Positions 59,344 through 64,000 of a stretch of DNA of 64,000 nucleotides are shown piece by piece. Location of the stretch: positions 248,001 through 312,000 of the forward strand of contig NZ_JBNLIA010000002.1 of NCBI RefSeq assembly GCF_050122995.1, written 5' to 3'. A program made the translations under genes and the position numbers. The stretch comes from Haloparvum alkalitolerans (GTDB taxonomy: Archaea; Halobacteriota; Halobacteria; Halobacteriales; Haloferacaceae). Under the pieces are notes generated by a model that was not told the origin of the DNA, ran no database searches, and saw nothing but the letters and a program-made list of their open reading frames with translations. The first letter of the stretch is position 1. The number at the start of each line of letters is the position of its first letter.

Positions 59344-60605
59344 CCGGACCCGCGGACGGCGACTCTCCCGGCACGCGAGGCGTCGACGTGTCCGACCTCG
59401 ACGCGTCCCCCCCGGCCGACCCCGAGACCTACGACCCCGTCTCCTTCCTCGCCGAGATGGTGCAGCTTCCGTGTCACGAGGACGTGACCGACGCGCGAGA
59501 CCTGCTGGTCGCGACGCTGGCGGAGCACGGCGTCGACGCGGCGGTGGACGACGCCGGCAACGTCCTCGCCACGCGGACGGCCTCCGGGGAGTCGGCGGGC
59601 GCCGCCGGTCCCCACGTCGTCCTGAATACGCACCTCGACACGGTGTCGCCGGACGTGCCTTTCGAGCGCGACCGGGACGCGACCGTCGAGGGCGAGACGG
59701 GGGTGGACGTCATCCACGGGCGCGGCGCCTGCGACGCGAAGGGGCCGCTCGCGGCGCTCGTGGGCGGGTTTCTGTCCGCCGACGTCGGCCGCGGTCGGCT
59801 CACGCTCGCGATAACCCCCGACGAGGAGGTCCTCTCGCTCGGCGCCGCGGCGCTGACGGGCCGGCTTCCGGGGACGGAAGACGCGCTCGAGGGCGACCTG
59901 TTTCTGGTCGGCGAGCCCACGGGACTTGACGTCTGCACCGCCGCGAAGGGGCGCTTCGAGGGGACGGTCGAACTCGCGGGCGAGAACGCCCACGCGGCCG
60001 AGTTCGCCGGCGTCAACGCCGTCGCGGCCGCTGAGGACGCGCTCGCGGCGATCCGGACGTTCGACGCGGAGGCGGACGAACACCCACAGCTCGGCCCGCC
60101 GAAGCTCACGCCGACGGTGGTCGAGGGGGGCGGCGCGACGAACCAGGTGCCCGACCGGTGTGCGATCACCGTCGACCGCCGGAGCGTTCCCCCCGAATCC
60201 GCGGGCGGGTTCCGGGACGCGCTCGAAGCGGACGTGCGCGCGGCGGTCGACGACGCGGTCGGCGTCGCGGTCTCGCTGACGGAGCGCGACTCGCCGTTCC
60301 TGGAGGCGTTCGCGACCGACCCCGACCATCGGCTCCCGCGGACGCTTCGGGAAGCCATCGCCGGCACCCGACCCGAAGCGACCGACGCCGAGCGCGGCGC
60401 CGGCGCCCGGCCCTTCTCCGCGGCGACGGAGGCCTCGTACTTCGCGCCCGCGCCGACGGTCGTGTTCGGTCCCGGCGACCTCGCGGACGGCGACGGCGCC
60501 GTCGCGCACGCCGATCGCGAGTACGTCCGTGTCCGCGAGGTCGAGTGGGCGACCGCGGCGGTCGAGCGCGCGCTCTCGCGTCTGCTAAGCCCGGAAGGGG
60601 CGTAA
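59340..60605 (+). CDS. dapE: Succinyl-diaminopimelate desuccinylase (M20 family)
   Basis: A 421-residue M20 peptidase-fold enzyme. The metal motif is LNTHLDTV and HGRGACDAKGPLAALVGG, the catalytic Glu is in TPDEEVLSLG, and FLVGEPTGLDV and the late TEASYFAPAPTVVFGPG complete the set. It removes succinate to give LL-diaminopimelate. The start at 59340 is set by the ATGA overlap with dapF. It is the last gene of the lysine operon and ends before a hairpin (60619-60634). Confidence 0.93.
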   Translation: MTGPADGDSPGTRGVDVSDLDASPPADPETYDPVSFLAEMVQLPCHEDVTDARDLLVATLAEHGVDAAVDDAGNVLATRTASGESAGAAGPHVVLNTHLDTVSPDVPFERDRDATVEGETGVDVIHGRGACDAKGPLAALVGGFLSADVGRGRLTLAITPDEEVLSLGAAALTGRLPGTEDALEGDLFLVGEPTGLDVCTAAKGRFEGTVELAGENAHAAEFAGVNAVAAAEDALAAIRTFDAEADEHPQLGPPKLTPTVVEGGGATNQVPDRCAITVDRRSVPPESAGGFRDALEADVRAAVDDAVGVAVSLTERDSPFLEAFATDPDHRLPRTLREAIAGTRPEATDAERGAGARPFSAATEASYFAPAPTVVFGPGDLADGDGAVAHADREYVRVREVEWATAAVERALSRLLSPEGA

Positions 60606-60618
60606 GTCGGGTCCCGCA

Positions 60619-60671
60619 ACCGGCCGTCGCCGGTCCGTTTCCCGTCTGCGGTCGTGATGTGGATTTTTCTG
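60619..60671 (+). terminator. Hairpin followed by T tract after the lysine operon
   Basis: ACCGGC-CGTC-GCCGGT (60619-60634) is a perfect six-pair hairpin 14 bases after the dapE stop; a TTTTT run occurs at about 60664-60668. The distance from hairpin to T run is larger than in bacterial terminators, so either element alone may act. Confidence 0.4.
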
Positions 60672-60677
60672 TAACCG

Positions 60678-60709
60678 GTCGCGGTGCGGCCCATTTCCGT
60701 CACCGCGAC
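60678..60709. promoter_or_regulatory. Nine-base inverted repeat upstream of the cyclase-family gene
   Basis: GTCGCGGTG (60678-60686) and CACCGCGAC (60701-60709) are perfectly complementary across a 14-base loop. It lies between the lysine operon end and a TATA-like CTTTTGAGA (about 60720-60728) of the next gene, so it may be an operator or part of the terminator. Confidence 0.4.
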
Positions 60710-60749
60710 GCGTGACCGCACTTTTGAGACGCCGTGCCGATGGACGACT

Positions 60750-61409
60750 ATGTACCGCGACCTCTCGCACCCACTCCGGACGGGCGCGCCGACTTACCCC
60801 GGCGACCCGGACGTCTCGGTCGAACCGGCCGCGACTCACGAGGCGGACGGCTACTCGGTTCACACGGTCGAACTCGGCAGCCACGCCGGCACCCACGTCG
60901 ACGCGCCGCGGCACACGGAACCCGACGGCGCGACGCTCGACGACCGCGAGGTCGGCGAGTGGGCCTTCGACGCGCGCCTGCTCGACCTGACGCCGTGTGA
61001 GCCGCGGGAAGCGGTCGGGCCGGACGCGTTTCCGGACGACCTCGACCCCGCGATCGACCTGCTGGTCGTCCGCACCGGTTGGGCCGACAGGTGGGGAACC
61101 GACGCCTACCGCGATCATCCGTTCCTGACGCCCGAGTTCGCCGAGCGGTGCGTCGACGCGGGCGTCGGCGTGGGTCTGGACACGTTCGGTCCCGACCCGA
61201 CCGCGCCCGCCGAGTCAGCAGACGACGACTCCGGTGACGAGCCGACCGGATTCCCTGCCCACCACGCGCTGCTGGGTGCCGGTCTGCCGGTCGTCGAGAA
61301 CCTTCGGAACCTCGCGGGTCTACCCCGCCGGTTTGCGTGCTACGCCTTCCCGCTCCCGCTCGCGGAGAGCGACGGTGCGCCGGCAAGAGTGGTCGCGAAG
61401 ACGCGGTAG
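60750..61409 (+). CDS. Cyclase family hydrolase (kynurenine formamidase-like)
   Basis: A 219-residue protein of the cyclase/arylformamidase family. The metal-binding pattern is ELGSHAGTHVDAPRHTEPDG, with HxGTHxDxPxH fully present, and the second half has VGLDTFGPDPTAP and HHALLGAGLPVVENLRNL. Members open or close rings in tryptophan or polyketide metabolism; the haloarchaeal substrate is unknown. The start lies 26 bases after a TATA-like box. Confidence 0.88.
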   Translation: MYRDLSHPLRTGAPTYPGDPDVSVEPAATHEADGYSVHTVELGSHAGTHVDAPRHTEPDGATLDDREVGEWAFDARLLDLTPCEPREAVGPDAFPDDLDPAIDLLVVRTGWADRWGTDAYRDHPFLTPEFAERCVDAGVGVGLDTFGPDPTAPAESADDDSGDEPTGFPAHHALLGAGLPVVENLRNLAGLPRRFACYAFPLPLAESDGAPARVVAKTR

Positions 61410-61448
61410 GCGGGCGGGCTCCGGATCCGAACCACGCTCCCGGCGCGG

Positions 61449-62402
61449 TCAGTATCGCCGGCGTGCGCCGACCGCGAGGATGACGCCGATCGCGAGCGTC
61501 CCGGCCCCGAGGAACCCGGCGGCCAGCAGCGCGTCCCCGGAGAGGGACCCGCCGCCCGGGAGCCCCACACCGTCACCGTCGTCCGAGCCCGCCCCCGACG
61601 GTTCGTAGTGGTAGTTCGGGTGGATGGGCTCGTACGTCCGGTTCTCCACGGTGACGTTGCCCTCGGGCTCGCCCGCGAACTCGACCATGTCGAGGCTGTC
61701 GTTCATGTCCGAGTAGTCGTTCGTGTACAGTCGAACTTCCCCCCTGACGACCGCGTCCGGCGGCTCGTTCAACTCGATGACCGCGGTCCCCGTCTCGTTG
61801 GGCCTAGCCTCCGGCCGCCCGACCGCGTTCCCCGTCTCCTCGGTCGAGACGACGACGTGCTGGCGATGCGCGTGCGGAGTCGGGTTCTCGACCGTGACGT
61901 GGAGTTCCGTCCGCGGATCCGCGGGCGTCCCGTTCGCCACGAGGTCGACGTTCGTTATCTGCGGGAGCGGCATGTCGTCCGCGTCCGCGGCCGTGGGCGT
62001 GGCGTTGTAGGTGTGCTGGATGGTTGGGCCGTAGGCATGGATCTTGACTATTTGTTGATGGGCAGAGGGATCTTGCATGCCAGAGATATCAAAGGTCCAA
62101 TATTCGGTTTCGCTTGGGTGGAGTGTCTCTCGTACGTCATGCACCGTCGTTCTGGCTACTTGAAGTGCAAATGATACTTCTTCAGACTCAGTGTTGAGAT
62201 TGTGCGAAGAGATCTCTAGAGTCATATTCGCGTAGAAGTCGGCGGTGATCTGGAACCCATATTCTGTTTGTATCGTCTTCGAGTAGACTATTTCCTCCTG
62301 CTCGTCAGTATCGACCGTTGAGTCAGCCAGTCCGGGTCCTGCCATCATACCGGCCGCTACGACCACCAGCATCGCAACTAGCAGAAACCGACCGTGGATC
62401 AT
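61449..62402 (-). CDS. Secreted protein with C-terminal membrane anchor
   Basis: A 317-residue protein with a signal peptide (GRFLLVAMLVVVAAGMMAGPGLA), a beta-rich external part of about 240 residues, a Pro/Gly-rich linker (GSDDGDGVGLPGGGSLSGD) and a C-terminal membrane helix (ALLAAGFLGAGTLAIGVILAVG) with a basic tail, so it is a cell-surface protein. The start at 62402 was chosen because it overlaps the stop of the upstream gene (ATGA). The first two-thirds of the gene is clearly AT-richer than the surrounding DNA. The family is unknown to me. Confidence 0.72.
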   Translation of the reverse strand: MIHGRFLLVAMLVVVAAGMMAGPGLADSTVDTDEQEEIVYSKTIQTEYGFQITADFYANMTLEISSHNLNTESEEVSFALQVARTTVHDVRETLHPSETEYWTFDISGMQDPSAHQQIVKIHAYGPTIQHTYNATPTAADADDMPLPQITNVDLVANGTPADPRTELHVTVENPTPHAHRQHVVVSTEETGNAVGRPEARPNETGTAVIELNEPPDAVVRGEVRLYTNDYSDMNDSLDMVEFAGEPEGNVTVENRTYEPIHPNYHYEPSGAGSDDGDGVGLPGGGSLSGDALLAAGFLGAGTLAIGVILAVGARRRY

Positions 62403-64000
62403 TTTACACCACATCCCGCACCTCGACAGTCATCTCCCCCTGTCGGCTCACGATTTCTTAATTGTTGTATTAATTCGGGTTCTGAGACGAATCCCTCTTC
62501 GACTGCCGTCTTCTTGAACACGCCCGTCTTTCGGATATTACTGTCTACCGCATCTGTGCCGGACGAGTAGTACACGATATCGCCTTCAACCGTCAGTTCC
62601 GATCGAGTAACTGCTGTTTTGTCGTCAACTTCATCTCGTATCTCAGAATTCGTTCCAACCTGCTTTCGGAGTATCCAGGTAGTCGACGTTGACGTTCGAC
62701 CGATCCGATAGTTGTCACTCCTGACGTGGTTGTCCACCGTCCGACGGTCGGACGTCTCCATGTAGTCTCTCCACTCCGACACGCTTTGCTGAATGACGAC
62801 TTCCTTGCTCGCTAGGTACGTGTAGTCTGTGACCGTTGTGGTCTTCGTCTCCCTGTGTTGGTACTCAGTCTCTGTGACTCGATCGCGGACCTTAACGGAA
62901 CGAGAGGAGCCTGTTCGGCGGTCCCACAAACTGTAAGCATGCGATGACCAGTAAGTTCCCCCGTACCTGCTTTGGTACTGGTATTCCGTTCGGTACTCCG
63001 CGGACTGGATCGTCCTTGTCCGCTTCTGACCGGTGTACCCGGACGAAATTGAATGCCGCCACTCGTAGGATGTCGTCACTTTTTCGCGTTGAGTCGACGT
63101 GCGTCCGGATTTGTGCCACCCGTCAGATCGACGGATAAAGTGCCGGCGTCGAAGCGAGCTATCGAACTCCTTCTGCCTGGTTTCGATTATTGCGTCCTGC
63201 TCGTGAAGCCTCTGTATCGTGTAGGACGTGTCCTCTTCCATCTCCGCTACTGAGTATCCTCTATCCTGACTTGCCCGCATCAAGTGCTCAGACGAGACTG
63301 AGATCTCGTCATACACTGGAACTTCTACCTCATAGAGCGACTCAGTTACGTCGATATTGTAATAAAACTCTCCCGTTCTGGTGAATGTCGGGAGGGGTAA
63401 CTCGAACGTTCGTTCCGTTTGCTCCGGGTTTTCTGCGTTATATACTTGTAAAGCAACAGGACCATCAAGATAGGCTCCCAGCGTAGTTTCGATATCCCCG
63501 ACCCAGCGGTTCTCCTGTTCTGCCGGATCTTTCTTCGCTGTGACTTGGCCAGAACCACGGATCAATTCAAAGCGTATGTCAGAGCTTTCGAATGCTTCAT
63601 CTTTCAAGTTAAACCGCTCTGTTCTGAAGCTCAGACTTAGAGTTTCGTATGGATCGTATCCCGTTTGACTGTACAAGAACACGTCAATTGTCGGCGAATA
63701 GTACTCATCCAGCGTCGTCGTCTTTCTAACCTCTCGGTTGTGTCCGTCGATAACTGAGAGGGTGATTTCGTTCTTGATGTTTTTCAAGCTGGACGACAGA
63801 ACCGGGCTCTCCTCCACAAAGTCCGGTATCCAAGTAAACGAGAGCTTAGTTCCGTCTGGATCAAATGAATTACTGGCGTCAATCACGATTCTAGGAACGT
63901 GTAGGTTTTTGTCGTGGTTGACATGGACATCTAATCGAACCTCGGGGTCACTGTCTACGACTTTGATCGACGCAGGCTCCTTATCGACGACTAACGTTTG
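62399..64000 (-). CDS. Large extracellular protein with PKD-like domain, partial
   Basis: The frame is open from its stop codon at 62399 to the edge of the window (at least 533 residues); the true start lies beyond 64000. The segment DASNSFDPDGTKLSFTWIPDF is a PKD-like domain start, common in haloarchaeal surface proteins. Further on the protein is rich in Arg, Tyr, Thr and Ser (for example YRTEYQYQSRYGGTYWSSHAY), not strongly acidic, and the DNA is AT-rich, both unlike neighbouring genes. It ends with two Cys in DDCRGAGCGVK. It overlaps the anchor protein gene by four bases. It may be a recently acquired surface or adhesion protein. Confidence 0.75.
   Translation of the reverse strand, partial: QTLVVDKEPASIKVVDSDPEVRLDVHVNHDKNLHVPRIVIDASNSFDPDGTKLSFTWIPDFVEESPVLSSSLKNIKNEITLSVIDGHNREVRKTTTLDEYYSPTIDVFLYSQTGYDPYETLSLSFRTERFNLKDEAFESSDIRFELIRGSGQVTAKKDPAEQENRWVGDIETTLGAYLDGPVALQVYNAENPEQTERTFELPLPTFTRTGEFYYNIDVTESLYEVEVPVYDEISVSSEHLMRASQDRGYSVAEMEEDTSYTIQRLHEQDAIIETRQKEFDSSLRRRHFIRRSDGWHKSGRTSTQREKVTTSYEWRHSISSGYTGQKRTRTIQSAEYRTEYQYQSRYGGTYWSSHAYSLWDRRTGSSRSVKVRDRVTETEYQHRETKTTTVTDYTYLASKEVVIQQSVSEWRDYMETSDRRTVDNHVRSDNYRIGRTSTSTTWILRKQVGTNSEIRDEVDDKTAVTRSELTVEGDIVYYSSGTDAVDSNIRKTGVFKKTAVEEGFVSEPELIQQLRNREPTGGDDCRGAGCGVK

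Noticed and set aside
1..64000. tRNA genes, rRNA genes or a CRISPR array
   Set aside because: I scanned the intergenic gaps for T-loop/anticodon patterns and for regularly spaced repeats; none was convincing. The 12-base array at 48224-48283 has no spacers. A tRNAscan-SE run would be needed to be certain.

Overview
The window looks like a stretch of a haloarchaeal chromosome. GC content is very high, encoded proteins are strongly acidic, many genes appear leaderless (a TATA-like box 26-32 bases before the start codon), and there are archaeal-type genes throughout: thermosome, LonB, NadM, archaeal aspartyl-tRNA synthetase, pantoate kinase and 2-oxoacid:ferredoxin oxidoreductase. The overall gene content suggests Halorubrum or a close relative; that genus-level statement is inference.

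Layout. 0-7.2 kb is accessory DNA: a large VirD4/HerA-type ATPase with a winged-helix and a possible nuclease tail, a gene-poor GC-rich stretch, a solo TnpB element (IS1341-type) and, directly abutting it, a LAGLIDADG homing endonuclease that looks like an intein that has lost its splicing residues. 7.2-13.5 kb holds a receiver/PAS histidine kinase divergent from an HTH regulator, an SDR dehydrogenase, a candidate structured RNA, a thermosome subunit and a TIM-barrel amidohydrolase. 13.5-15.8 kb is a complete IS200/IS605 element (tnpA plus tnpB) beside copies of a GC-rich dispersed repeat. 15.8-23.9 kb carries aspS, pantoate kinase, an amphi-Trp protein, a VapBC toxin-antitoxin module with a perfect operator, a metallo-beta-lactamase-fold/radical SAM pair, a second repeat copy and an Hsp20 gene. 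23.9-31 kb has a Zn/Mn-type ABC importer with a DtxR-like palindrome, cobalamin genes (adenosyltransferase and cobyric acid synthase) and a MinD-like ATPase with an overlapping partner.

31-47 kb is core-like: FilR1-type regulator, UspA, SAM hydroxide adenosyltransferase, NadM, membrane LonB, CPBP protease, topoisomerase I, membrane proteins, aldo/keto reductase, geranylgeranyl reductase-like flavoprotein, a lipoprotein and korAB. 47-54 kb contains a flavin reductase-like protein, a third repeat copy, a Nudix hydrolase, a GpgS-like glycosyltransferase with an overlapping partner, an MFS transporter, a small zinc finger protein and a second aldo/keto reductase. 54.4-60.6 kb is one lysine operon, dapA-dapB-dapD-lysA-dapF-dapE, with start/stop overlaps at four of its five junctions, preceded by a long leader. 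The window ends with a cyclase-family hydrolase and two secreted or cell-surface proteins in AT-richer DNA, the last one running off the edge.

No rRNA, tRNA or CRISPR array was recognised. The most unusual material is the dispersed GC-rich repeat family (three long copies, one degenerate copy and one solo motif), the three-hairpin RNA candidate near 10.6 kb, the solo TnpB with a displaced RuvC glutamate next to a splicing-dead intein, and the ATPase/winged-helix/nuclease-like fusion at the left edge.
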